10,509 nucleotides of DNA from a bacterium (GTDB lineage Bacteria; Sumerlaeota; Sumerlaeia; MVZB01): assembly GCA_023480605.1 (NCBI GenBank), contig JAMCWS010000008.1, forward strand, positions 1-10,509. The letters are read 5' to 3'. The translations under genes were made by a program, and so were the position numbers. The notes beneath the pieces were generated by a model. That model made no database searches, had not been told where the DNA came from, and was given only the letters and a program-made list of their open reading frames with translations. Each line of letters begins with the position of its first letter. Position 1 is the stretch's first letter. Positions 1 through 7,232 of this stretch are shown here, piece after piece.

Positions 1-78
1 GATCTCGGGCGACACCCACGTTCACTGGGTCAAGAATCCCTGGAACGTCGACGAGGACATCAACCTGCTGCCCATCGT
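1..78 (+). repeat. Inverted partial copy of the CehA/McbA gene (probable fold-back)
   Basis: These 78 bases are the exact reverse complement of bases 1168-1245, with no mismatch; base n matches the complement of base 1246-n. Read on the plus strand from base 2 they encode residues 349-374 of the minus-strand metallohydrolase, including the GDTHVHW metal-binding motif. Identity stops sharply at base 79, and the piece has no start codon and no gene-like continuation. A perfect inverted copy at the very edge of a sequence, of about k-mer length, is typical of an assembly or library chimera, so this is probably not a natural gene fragment. Confidence 0.9.
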
Positions 79-86
79 TTTGCCGC

Positions 87-2288
87 TCACTTGCCGCCGC
101 CGCCATAAAGTGCGACCAACTGGTCGTAGGCGCCGGCCGCTTCGGTGTAGATTTTCAGCGCCTCCTGCCGTTGGGCGTCGTTCTCGTAGACGCCTTTCTC
201 GGCCACCATCGCCGAGTGTTTGCGCAGCATGCCGGCCAGCGCGACGGCCGCCTCGGGTTTGAAGATCGGCTTGCCGTCGACCACGACGTAGACGGCGCTC
301 GAATGCGCCACGTTGCCGCCATAGTGGACCATGTAGGCGACATCCTTTTCCCAGAAAGGTTTGTCGGAACTGCGCACGGCGAACCAGCCGCTCTGGCCGG
401 CCGGACCTTCCCACTCGATCTCGGCCTCGCGCGCCCGGGTGGCGACGTCCTTAATCACCTCGCCGTCCCTCACGAGTTGGAAGTGGCCGATCGGCAGGCG
501 CGAGGCGACGCGGGCTTTGACGCGCAACGGCTCGCCCCGCCCGGCCCGCACCTCCTCGCCCATGTCTTTGCCGTTAACCGTCAGGAAAAGAAGCGGTCCG
601 GCGGTGGTGAAAGTGCGCCGGGCGCGGATGCCGTCGATCCATTTTTGATAAGTGAAGGGACCGTCTCCGTCAATCTTGACGTAGGCGCGCACGAAACCGA
701 TCGCCCGCATCGGGTGGTCGCTGCCGTTGGTCAGCGGCAGGCGGAAGCCGGCGTTCAGCACCGTGTAATAGTCGTCGGGCTGGATCTGGTCGAGCGAGTC
801 GGTGACGTGGTCGATGATGTTTGCCGGGCCGTCGCCGGTAAGGCCGTGCGCCTCGATGACGATCCCCCCCTGCGAGCGGGCGTTGAGGATGGCGGTGCGG
901 TTGATCGGGTAGTCGATCGCCCCCGGCCCCATGATGCCCGCGCCGGTGGAGACCGGCTGCACGAGTTTCTTGATGTTGAGAAAAATGAGATGGCCGTAGA
1001 AGGGCTCGTTGCGATACTCCTCGGCCATCTGGATGTGGTAGTCGGGGCCGCACATGCTGGGGGCCGGTCCGACCGGCAGGTAGGTCGGCGTCTGGAATTC
1101 GGCGGCGGGCGGACGGTGGTGGCGCAGGATCAGGTTGTTGGCCACGCGCAGGTCCTCGGCGCGCTGGACGATGGGCAGCAGGTTGATGTCCTCGTCGACG
1201 TTCCAGGGATTCTTGACCCAGTGAACGTGGGTGTCGCCCGAGATCCAACCCAATTTTTGCATGTCGATAAAACGGCCTGAGGCCAGCTTGGCCTCGCGAA
1301 TCTCGCCGGGCTTGAGCGTGAGCGTTTGAGTCGTGATCTCATGTTCAAAGCCGCGCTCGAGGGTCAGCGCCGTCTCGCCCGGGGGAAGCCGGATCTCGAA
1401 GTGACCGTCCGAATAGAAAAACGTCCACTGGTAGTTGAGGTTGCGGGCGAACTGGCGCGGGATCATCTTCTCGGACAGAGTCGGGTCGTCGGGCGGCACG
1501 AGCCGGGCGCGATGATAAACGCCGTCGGATCCCTTAATGTGCACGCGTCCGGGCAAAACTGCGCCCGTGTCGGAGTCGATCAGCGTGCCCTTGAGCGTCG
1601 CCGGTTCGCTGACCTTGACCGGGATCGTGACCCTCACCGCCCTGCCGGCGGCCGTCCATTCGCGGGTCAGGGCTTCGGTGTCGGCGCGGTCGATGGAAAT
1701 CTCGAGAAACAGCGGCCGCATCGCCCCCGGAGGGATGGTCAGAACGGCGTCGCCCCGGCGCCGCGGCGGGGTGGAGGGAGTGTCGAGCGTGACCGGCGCA
1801 TCGGTGCCGTTGCGGAATTCGATGAGTACGAAGCGCCCCAGGCCGCGCGCCAGGTTGATGGGCGCGCGGCCGGCCGTCTCCGCGCCGCCCGCGCCAATGG
1901 TCACCTCGACCGGTGGGAAAAGGGCGCGCATTTTTTCATACATCGCCCGTGTCTGCGCCGCCAGCCGGGCGTCGTCGTCGGGCGTCGGCGCCCCCGGGTC
2001 GGGCCGCCGGCCGTAACGCCGGCCCAGGGCATCGAGCGCGTCGAAAACCGCCTCCTGGTCGCCCACCGGGCAGCGGCTGACGATTTCGCCAAACAGGCGG
2101 TAATAGTGGTCGGCTTCCCGGGCGTCCATCGCGCCGGGCGCCGCCGCCCCCGCCTTTGGATCCTGCGCGGCTCCCACCGCCCGCCTCTCCGACAGCGTCT
2201 GTGCCGTGGCACGCCGCGGTACGCCGAACGACGCGGCAACAAGGACCGCCAGCCCGAGAGAGAGTCTGCCGAACGCAAAACGCTTCAT
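87..2288 (-). CDS. Exported CehA/McbA-family metallohydrolase (PHP-like domain)
   Basis: Predicted 733-residue exported metal-dependent hydrolase; the substrate cannot be told from sequence. The N-terminus (MKRFAFGR, then a hydrophobic stretch to about residue 22 and an ATAQ site near 30) is a signal peptide. Residues about 230-335 resemble a carboxypeptidase-regulatory-like beta-sandwich. The hydrolase domain starts near 346. Visible metal-ligand motifs are GDTHVHW (His354, His356), EAHG (His481) and NGSDHP (Asp524, His525), the expected CehA/McbA pattern. A beta-rich C-terminal part and a short helical tail follow. An upstream in-frame ATG at 2354 would add 22 charged residues before the signal peptide. 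The ATG at 2288 is preferred because AAAGG lies six bases before it. CehA and McbA hydrolyse carbamate esters (carbaryl), but family members near glycan genes probably act on other substrates. The true 3' flank is missing, because fold-back sequence begins eight bases past the stop codon. Confidence 0.85.
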   Translation of the reverse strand: MKRFAFGRLSLGLAVLVAASFGVPRRATAQTLSERRAVGAAQDPKAGAAAPGAMDAREADHYYRLFGEIVSRCPVGDQEAVFDALDALGRRYGRRPDPGAPTPDDDARLAAQTRAMYEKMRALFPPVEVTIGAGGAETAGRAPINLARGLGRFVLIEFRNGTDAPVTLDTPSTPPRRRGDAVLTIPPGAMRPLFLEISIDRADTEALTREWTAAGRAVRVTIPVKVSEPATLKGTLIDSDTGAVLPGRVHIKGSDGVYHRARLVPPDDPTLSEKMIPRQFARNLNYQWTFFYSDGHFEIRLPPGETALTLERGFEHEITTQTLTLKPGEIREAKLASGRFIDMQKLGWISGDTHVHWVKNPWNVDEDINLLPIVQRAEDLRVANNLILRHHRPPAAEFQTPTYLPVGPAPSMCGPDYHIQMAEEYRNEPFYGHLIFLNIKKLVQPVSTGAGIMGPGAIDYPINRTAILNARSQGGIVIEAHGLTGDGPANIIDHVTDSLDQIQPDDYYTVLNAGFRLPLTNGSDHPMRAIGFVRAYVKIDGDGPFTYQKWIDGIRARRTFTTAGPLLFLTVNGKDMGEEVRAGRGEPLRVKARVASRLPIGHFQLVRDGEVIKDVATRAREAEIEWEGPAGQSGWFAVRSSDKPFWEKDVAYMVHYGGNVAHSSAVYVVVDGKPIFKPEAAVALAGMLRKHSAMVAEKGVYENDAQRQEALKIYTEAAGAYDQLVALYGGGGK
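1168..1245 (-). repeat. Source copy of the 78-bp inverted duplication
   Basis: This stretch inside the metallohydrolase gene matches bases 1-78 perfectly in inverted orientation. It encodes residues 349-374, which include the first metal-binding motif. It sits in an intact reading frame, so it is the native copy and the one at the window edge is the derivative. Confidence 0.9.
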
Positions 2289-2370
2289 CTTTCGCCTTTC
2301 TTCGATCCCGCTTCGCCGATCGATCACGGGTTCACTATTGATGTGCATTGGCATCCTATCACGATTTCAA

Positions 2371-2448
2371 TCGTTATCGTTATCGTTATCGTGATCGTGA
2401 TCGTGATCGTAATCACACCCGCCCCCGCGCCCGCGACCGCGATCGCGA
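2371..2448. repeat. Degenerate 6-bp-period tandem repeat in divergent intergenic region
   Basis: Thirteen consecutive hexamers keep strict 6-bp phase: three TCGTTA, three TCGTGA, one TCGTAA, one TCACAC, then GC-rich variants (CCGCCC, CCGCGC, two CCGCGA) and TCGCGA. Two looser in-phase units (TCACGA, TTTCAA) precede it at 2359-2370. The last units contain the perfect palindrome CGCGATCGCG (2438-2447). The block lies between the divergent metallohydrolase and esterase genes, about 80 bp upstream of the first. It translates only to alternating Ile-Val or Ile-Thr and is not coding. Confidence 0.85.
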
Positions 2449-2474
2449 CTGAATCCAATAAGTCTTCAAACAAA

Positions 2475-2567
2475 TGGGAGCATGATCCCACGGGTGGACC
2501 CGAGCGAAGTGCTCCCGTCAACCCCGCTCACCCGCCAGGCCTCCCATGCTCCCAAACGCTTTTTTTC
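2475..2567 (+). promoter_or_regulatory. Structured inverted repeat with T-tract upstream of esterase gene
   Basis: TGGGAGCATG (2475-2484) pairs perfectly with CATGCTCCCA (2545-2554). Inside it, CGGGTG (2491-2496) can pair with CACCCG (2529-2534), and GAGC (2502-2505) with GCTC (2511-2514), giving a nested stem. Seven T residues follow at 2560-2566. The shape resembles a terminator or attenuator in the leader of the esterase gene, or the end of a short independent transcript. The long span and the five bases between stem and T-tract make it a poor classical terminator. Function is not established. Confidence 0.4.
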
Positions 2568-2640
2568 GTGTAACCTGACACCCGATGGCGATATAAAAGC
2601 CTCTGCCCCGATGAACGACACCACAAAGGACAGCCAACCG

Positions 2641-3438
2641 ATGACCGCCATGAATCTCTGGGACAAGGACCCTCCCCATTACAATCCGGAAATATCCAAG
2701 GAAATCCCCCGCCTGACCCCCTACCTGCTGCAGGGAGTCGAGCCGCGCGGCTGCGTGATCGTCTTCCCCGGCGGCGGCTATGTGGGCCGCGCCCCGCATG
2801 AATCCGAACCCATCGCCCGCTGGCTGAACAGCCTGGGGTTGGCATCGTTCGTGCTCGACTACCGCGTCATGCCCAACCGCCATCCCGTGCCCTTACAGGA
2901 CGCCCAGCGCGCCATCCGCCTGGTGCGCCATCGCGCCCACGAATTCGGCGTTGACCCGGGGCATATCGGCATCCTTGGCTTCTCGGCCGGCGGGCACCTG
3001 GCCGCCACGGCCGGCACGCTGTTCGACGCCGGCGACCCGGCCGCCCCCGACCCGATCGACCGGGTCAGCTCGCGCCCCGACGCGATGGTGCTCTGCTACG
3101 CCGTCATTTCATTTCTCAAATACAGCCACATCGGCTCGCTCAAAAACCTGCTGGGCGACCATCCCACTCAGGAACTGCTCACCCGGCTTTCGGCCGAGCG
3201 CCAGGTGACCGCGGACACGCCCCCGGCCTTCATCTGGCACACCGCCGACGATCCGGTGGTGCCCGTCGCCAACAGCCTGATGATGGCCCAGGCCATGAGC
3301 GACGCGAGCCGTTCCTTCGAGCTCCACGTCTTCCCGCACGGCCGCCACGGGATGGGGCTGGCCGCCGACGACCCGAGCGTTTCGGCCTGGACCGCCCTTT
3401 GCGGCGAGTGGCTCCGCGGATTGGGCTTCCGGAAATAG
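2641..3438 (+). CDS. Alpha/beta-hydrolase, acetyl-xylan-esterase-like
   Basis: Predicted 265-residue serine hydrolase of the BD-FAE/acetylesterase type, which removes acetyl or acyl groups from sugars or similar esters. Seen in the sequence: the oxyanion-hole motif PGGGY (43-47), the nucleophile elbow GFSAG (113-117, Ser115), the acid loop HTADDPVVP (Asp204 likely catalytic) and HGRHGMG (His236), so the triad is complete. There is no signal peptide, so it probably acts in the cytoplasm on imported oligosaccharides. Start choice: ATG 2641 follows AAAGGA (2625-2630) and puts the NLW motif close to the N-terminus, as is usual in this family. ATG 2611 would give 275 residues but lacks a Shine-Dalgarno sequence, and 2482 lies inside the upstream inverted repeat. 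It is divergent from the metallohydrolase and 193 bp from the next gene. Fold and triad are certain; the substrate is inferred. Confidence 0.88.
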   Translation: MTAMNLWDKDPPHYNPEISKEIPRLTPYLLQGVEPRGCVIVFPGGGYVGRAPHESEPIARWLNSLGLASFVLDYRVMPNRHPVPLQDAQRAIRLVRHRAHEFGVDPGHIGILGFSAGGHLAATAGTLFDAGDPAAPDPIDRVSSRPDAMVLCYAVISFLKYSHIGSLKNLLGDHPTQELLTRLSAERQVTADTPPAFIWHTADDPVVPVANSLMMAQAMSDASRSFELHVFPHGRHGMGLAADDPSVSAWTALCGEWLRGLGFRK

Positions 3439-3483
3439 GGCGCGGCCTCATGGTTGGCGGATTCACGAACCGGTATTGCGAAA

Positions 3484-3592
3484 GGAGATGCGGGGGATAT
3501 AAGGGAGATTTGGGGATCATGCGTCGATATGACCACCGATCGGCGTAAAATCCAATTTATCTCCATCATCTCCACGTCATCTCCCCATCCCC
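3484..3592. repeat. Imperfect inverted repeat made of GGRGAT units
   Basis: The left arm has GGAGAT or GGGGAT at 3484, 3493, 3504 and 3512. The right arm has the complement (ATCTCC or ATCCCC) at 3559, 3568, 3579 and 3587. Left-unit start plus matching right-unit end is 7076 or 7077 for all four pairs, so the arms are symmetric and can fold into one long imperfect stem around a core of about 40 bp. The arms are polypurine on one strand and polypyrimidine on the other. The element fills most of the gap between the esterase stop codon and the exported-protein gene. It could terminate or process transcripts, or be a dispersed intergenic element. Confidence 0.7.
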
Positions 3593-3631
3593 TTATTGAA
3601 TAACTAAAAAAAAACGCGAACGAGGCAAACC

Positions 3632-4696
3632 ATGAACAATATAGTCATCCCGCGGCGGATCGTGTTTAGGGCGTTGTTTTTATCCGCCATCCTTGCGGCA
3701 ACCCCGACATCCATGGCGGCGAAGGCGAAACCCATGAACGAGCGCGCGACCGGCACGAACGAAAATGCCAACCCCCCCGAAATCTGGATGTCGATGCGCC
3801 ACGGCGTGCCCGATCTGGCCGCACCGGGCGCCCGGTGGGACTTTGTCAAGCGCAACCTTGGCGGATTCAAGTTCATGCGCTCGAACCTGGGCGCCTTCGC
3901 CACGCTCGATCAGGACAAAGAAGTCATCGCCATCATGAACGAACATCACATCCCGATGCACATCGAGGTGGCCGGGGCAATGCCCCACGGCCCGGTCGGT
4001 GAGAACCTGGGACGGGTGGCCGGCGATTTCGACATGCGCCACTGTGTCGATCCGCTCTCGCAGCGCGGCGCGAAGATCCAGATCCTTGACGTCGACTGGC
4101 AGGTTCACCAACTGCGCGCCGAGATGGCCAAAAAGTGGCCCGGCGAAACGACCCAACAACTCATGGAGCGCGCCGCCGGCTTCTTCGTCGATTACATGCG
4201 GACCATCAACGAGAAGTATCCCGACATCCGCTTCTTCCTGCTCTCCAACTTCCCCAACTGGCGTTGGAAAGGCGGCCCGAACAACGCCGCCGACTGGGGC
4301 GACTACTGGGACGTCGTCTCGGCCGTCGTGCCGCGCGCCCGCGCCGCCAAGGCGCCCCTCATCGGCATCACGGTCGATTACCCCTACAATTATGCCATCC
4401 GCAAGGGGCCGGTCGACTGGGTCGCGCGGGTGCGCGAGATGGAAGACTACGCCCGCTCGCAGGGGCTCCAATTCAACCTGATCATCAACTGCCAGGACGG
4501 CGGCAATACATCCGACCAGGCATTTTACGAAAACACGCTCAAGTACCTGGATCTCTACCGTAAGGCCGGCGGTCACCCCGACCGCTACATCGTCCAGAGC
4601 TGGTACGATTACCCCAAGGCGATTGTTCCCGAGGACAAGCCGTATTCGATGACCAACCTGGTCATGGACGTGATCAAGCGGACGCGCGGGGAATGA
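3632..4696 (+). CDS. Exported protein of unknown function, TIM-barrel-like
   Basis: I do not recognise this 354-residue family. Residues about 1-29 form a signal peptide (basic MNNIVIPRR, hydrophobic core, SMAA end), so it is exported. The mature part alternates helices with strand-like segments typical of a beta/alpha barrel: FKFMRSNLG (79-87), MHIEVAG (109-115), KIQILDVDW (148-156), DIRFFLLSN (198-206), LIGITVDYP (243-251), FNLIINCQDGG (281-291) and YIVQSWYDYP (319-328). Acidic residues at strand ends (Glu112, Asp153/155, Asp249, Asp326) and the many Trp and Tyr residues suggest a carbohydrate-active site; this is inference. GAGG lies six bases before the ATG, and a run of nine A residues lies just upstream. 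The sulfatase gene begins 91 bp downstream in the same orientation, so the two are probably co-expressed and may act on the same sulfated glycan. Confidence 0.8.
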   Translation: MNNIVIPRRIVFRALFLSAILAATPTSMAAKAKPMNERATGTNENANPPEIWMSMRHGVPDLAAPGARWDFVKRNLGGFKFMRSNLGAFATLDQDKEVIAIMNEHHIPMHIEVAGAMPHGPVGENLGRVAGDFDMRHCVDPLSQRGAKIQILDVDWQVHQLRAEMAKKWPGETTQQLMERAAGFFVDYMRTINEKYPDIRFFLLSNFPNWRWKGGPNNAADWGDYWDVVSAVVPRARAAKAPLIGITVDYPYNYAIRKGPVDWVARVREMEDYARSQGLQFNLIINCQDGGNTSDQAFYENTLKYLDLYRKAGGHPDRYIVQSWYDYPKAIVPEDKPYSMTNLVMDVIKRTRGE

Positions 4697-4787
4697 CCCA
4701 CGCCACCGACCGCGCCGGGTCTCGGAGATAACCTTCGCGACCACAACCATCACACCAACACGAACAGACCCGCGAAAGGAATCCATC

Positions 4788-6215
4788 ATGTCGGATCATG
4801 GATCGTTTTGCCGTCGCGAATTCCTGAAAACCATGGCCGTTGGCACCGCCGCCGGCTGGCTGACGCCGGGGGTTTTTGCGGCGCCCGAAGCCGCCCCGCC
4901 GAACGCTCCCGACCCTCGTCCCAACATCATCTTCATCTTGGCCGACGACCTGGCCTGGGGCGACCTGGGGTGCTATGGCTGCCCCGACACGAAGACACCC
5001 AACATCGACCGCCTCGCCGCCGACGGTGTCCGCTTCACCGACGCCTATTCGGCCTCGGCCGTCTGCTCGCCCACGCGCGTGGCCTTCCTCACCGGCCGCT
5101 ATCAACAGCGCGCCGGCTACATGTGCGAGGATTACATGGGCTCGGGTTGCCCCGCCATCACACCCGAAAAGGAACCCACGGTCGCCATGTTCCTCAAGGC
5201 GGCCGGCTATGGCACGGCCTGCTACGGCAAGTGGAACGTCAGCGGCGCCGACGCGACTCTCACACCCAACGATCACGGCTTCGACCACTGGGTCGGCTTC
5301 CAGCACAACTTCAACTACTTCACGCACCGCTCCTACGACTTCAAGGCCGCCGACTGGGTTGGCCCTGTCGCGCTCTACGAGGACCACGAGATCAAGGACC
5401 GCCCCGGATACATCGACAACATCCTGGCCGACTGCACGATCGACTATATCGGCCGACAGGCCAGGAGCGGCCGTCCCTTCTTCGTTTATGTTCCCTTCCA
5501 GGCGCCCCACTCGCCGATGCAGGCCCCCGACGCCGATCCCCTGGCCCGCGTGCCCAAGGACACCAAGACCGAGCAGCGCCCGATTTACATCAAGATCGTC
5601 GAGAACCTCGACCGCCAGGTCGGCCGGATCATGGAGGCGCTCAAACAGAACGGCATCGACGGCAAGACGCTGGTCGTTTTCACCAGCGACAACGGCGGCC
5701 ACCAGGCCGGCCGCAACGCGCCGCTCAAGGGCATGAAACTGACCCTCTACGAAGGCGGCATCCGTGTGCCCTTCATCATGCGTTGGCCGGGCGTCATCCC
5801 GCCGGGGCAGACCACCCCCCAACCGGCGATCACGATGGATGTGACGGCGACGATCCTGGCGCAGGCCAAGGCGGCGCCACCCCCGGGCCGCGCGCTCGAC
5901 GGCGTCGACCTTATGCCCTACGTCACCGGCCGGTGCCAGCCCGACCGCGACCGCACCCTCTGCTTCCGCCTGCTCCAGGTCAACATGAACACCCGGAAGG
6001 CCAAATTGTTCGCCAAAGCTATCCGCGACGGCGACTGGAAATACGTGATCGATTACCTGCGCAAAACGGAAGGCCTTTACAATTTGCACGACGACATGGT
6101 GGAATCGAAAAACCTGCTGGAGAGCCGGCCGGAGATCGCCGACCGGCTCAAGGCGCGCCTGGCGGCCTGGGAAGCCGAGGTGACGCCGCCCAACCAGGAC
6201 GTCGCATTACAATAA
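4788..6215 (+). CDS. Tat-exported type I sulfatase
   Basis: Predicted 475-residue formylglycine-dependent sulfatase that hydrolyses sulfate esters, probably on a polysaccharide. The N-terminus has a Tat signal (CRREFLKT at 8-15, hydrophobic region to about 31), so it is exported folded. Visible active-site elements: LADD (51-54) for calcium, CSPTR (93-97) with Cys93 to become formylglycine, Lys148 in GKWN, His241 in QAPHSP, DNGG (301-304) and Lys314 or Lys317. The His that normally follows in GKWH is Asn150 here. The C-terminal subdomain carries the usual GDWKYV and LYNLHDD segments. AAAGGA precedes the ATG by seven bases. It sits in a likely operon between the exported barrel-like protein and the UroD-like protein (42-bp gap to the latter). 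No sulfatase-modifying enzyme is in the window, so one must be encoded elsewhere. The exact sulfated substrate is unknown. Confidence 0.95.
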   Translation: MSDHGSFCRREFLKTMAVGTAAGWLTPGVFAAPEAAPPNAPDPRPNIIFILADDLAWGDLGCYGCPDTKTPNIDRLAADGVRFTDAYSASAVCSPTRVAFLTGRYQQRAGYMCEDYMGSGCPAITPEKEPTVAMFLKAAGYGTACYGKWNVSGADATLTPNDHGFDHWVGFQHNFNYFTHRSYDFKAADWVGPVALYEDHEIKDRPGYIDNILADCTIDYIGRQARSGRPFFVYVPFQAPHSPMQAPDADPLARVPKDTKTEQRPIYIKIVENLDRQVGRIMEALKQNGIDGKTLVVFTSDNGGHQAGRNAPLKGMKLTLYEGGIRVPFIMRWPGVIPPGQTTPQPAITMDVTATILAQAKAAPPPGRALDGVDLMPYVTGRCQPDRDRTLCFRLLQVNMNTRKAKLFAKAIRDGDWKYVIDYLRKTEGLYNLHDDMVESKNLLESRPEIADRLKARLAAWEAEVTPPNQDVALQ

Positions 6216-6244
6216 CCGGCCGCAAAGGCCCCGCCATTGAATGT

Positions 6245-6251
6245 GAGGGAG
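6245..6251 (+). promoter_or_regulatory. Shine-Dalgarno that decides the UroD-like start
   Basis: GAGGGAG lies six bases before the ATG at 6258. It favours that start over the in-frame TTG at 6237, which has no ribosome-binding site at the right distance. Confidence 0.7.
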
Positions 6252-6257
6252 CAAACC

Positions 6258-7232
6258 ATGCTTGCCGAACTCAAACGCGACACGCGCCGTGAACTCGTCG
6301 AAAAGGCCATCGCCTTCCAGTCGCCCGAGCGCATCCCCGTCTGGTTCTTCAACCGCGACCACCTCGAGGGCGACATCCTGCTTTACGGCGTCGGCCTGGC
6401 CGAGGGCAATATAAACGAGTGGGGCTACGAATGGATCCGCCTGGGCGACGGCACGATGGGCCAGCCCGATCGGGCCGTCATCGAAAGCTGGGACGATTTC
6501 GATCGCTTCCGCGTCCCTCCCCTGCGCCCCGAGGTGCGCATGGCCCGCGTCGACGAGTTCATGCAGCGCGCCGGCGACCGCTATCGCCTGGCCAGCCCGG
6601 GCATCACCGGCTTCACCACCTACACCTTCCTGCGCGGCTATGAAAACAGCATGCTCGACTTCATGATCGAGCGCGAGCGGGCCGAGGCCCTTCTCGACAA
6701 AATCTTCGACTTCGAAAACGAGCAGGCCCGCCTGGCCGCCGCGCGCGGCTTCGACGGCTTCCACCTGGCCGACGATTGGGGCACGCAGAGCGGCCTGATG
6801 ATCGATCCGGAGCTGTGGCGCGAGATCTTCAAGCCCCGCTACGCCCGCCAGGCCGCCCTGGTCCACGAACTCGGCATGCACCTCTGGTTCCACTGCTGCG
6901 GCAACATTGGCGAGATCGTGGGCGACATGCACGAGATCGGCGTCGATGTGATCAACATTTCCCAGCCCAACGTCGTCGACATCGAGGCGGTCGGCGCCCG
7001 GTGGCGCGGCCGCCAGTGTTTCATGGTGCCCATCAGTTACCAGACCGTTTCGATCAGCGGCACGCCCGCCGAAATCCACGCCGAGGCGCAACGCCTGGCG
7101 CGGCTGCTGGCTTGCGAAAAAGGCGGCTACATCGGCTACATCGAGGAGTATTCGTGCATGGGCATGTCGGAAGAGAATTACCGGGCCTGTTGCAGCGCCT
7201 TCGCGCTCGCCCGCCCGCCGCGCCAGGCCTAG
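6258..7232 (+). CDS. Uroporphyrinogen decarboxylase-like protein (MtaA/CmuA superfamily)
   Basis: Predicted 324-residue cytoplasmic protein of the URO-D superfamily, which includes heme-pathway uroporphyrinogen decarboxylase and zinc-dependent corrinoid methyltransferases (MtaA, CmuA). Typical features are an N-terminal SPERIPVWF segment (22-30), a central HLADDWGTQSG (169-179), and FHCCGNIGEI (211-220) followed by DVINISQP. His212-x-Cys214 resembles the first two ligands of the zinc motif His-x-Cys-xn-Cys of the methyltransferases. Cys300 (EYSCMG) is a plausible third ligand. This, and the position next to a sulfatase rather than heme genes, make methyl transfer more likely than porphyrin decarboxylation, but the reaction is inferred. 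No corrinoid protein or activase is nearby. The 42-bp gap and strong ribosome-binding site suggest co-transcription with the sulfatase. The superfamily call is firm; the substrate is unknown. Confidence 0.85.
   Translation: MLAELKRDTRRELVEKAIAFQSPERIPVWFFNRDHLEGDILLYGVGLAEGNINEWGYEWIRLGDGTMGQPDRAVIESWDDFDRFRVPPLRPEVRMARVDEFMQRAGDRYRLASPGITGFTTYTFLRGYENSMLDFMIERERAEALLDKIFDFENEQARLAAARGFDGFHLADDWGTQSGLMIDPELWREIFKPRYARQAALVHELGMHLWFHCCGNIGEIVGDMHEIGVDVINISQPNVVDIEAVGARWRGRQCFMVPISYQTVSISGTPAEIHAEAQRLARLLACEKGGYIGYIEEYSCMGMSEENYRACCSAFALARPPRQA

Noticed and set aside
22..414. 130-codon minus-strand frame crossing base 78/79
   Set aside because: It crosses the chimeric junction and is out of frame with the real gene.
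171..1280. 369-codon open frame on the plus strand
   Set aside because: It is antisense to the CehA/McbA gene, has no recognisable domain and owes its length to high GC.
2371..2448. Hexamer array considered as a CRISPR-like array
   Set aside because: Units are 6 bp with no spacers and no cas genes are present.
1326..2573. 415-codon open frame on the plus strand that runs through the hexamer repeat
   Set aside because: Antisense to the metallohydrolase; the repeat gives only alternating Ile-Val and no family is visible.
3680..4789. 369-codon open frame on the minus strand
   Set aside because: Shadow of the exported barrel-like protein, whose own frame has a signal peptide and a ribosome-binding site.
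4674..6292. Long frames in other phases over the sulfatase (471 codons minus, 494 codons plus)
   Set aside because: The sulfatase frame carries all catalytic motifs; the others are low-complexity shadows.
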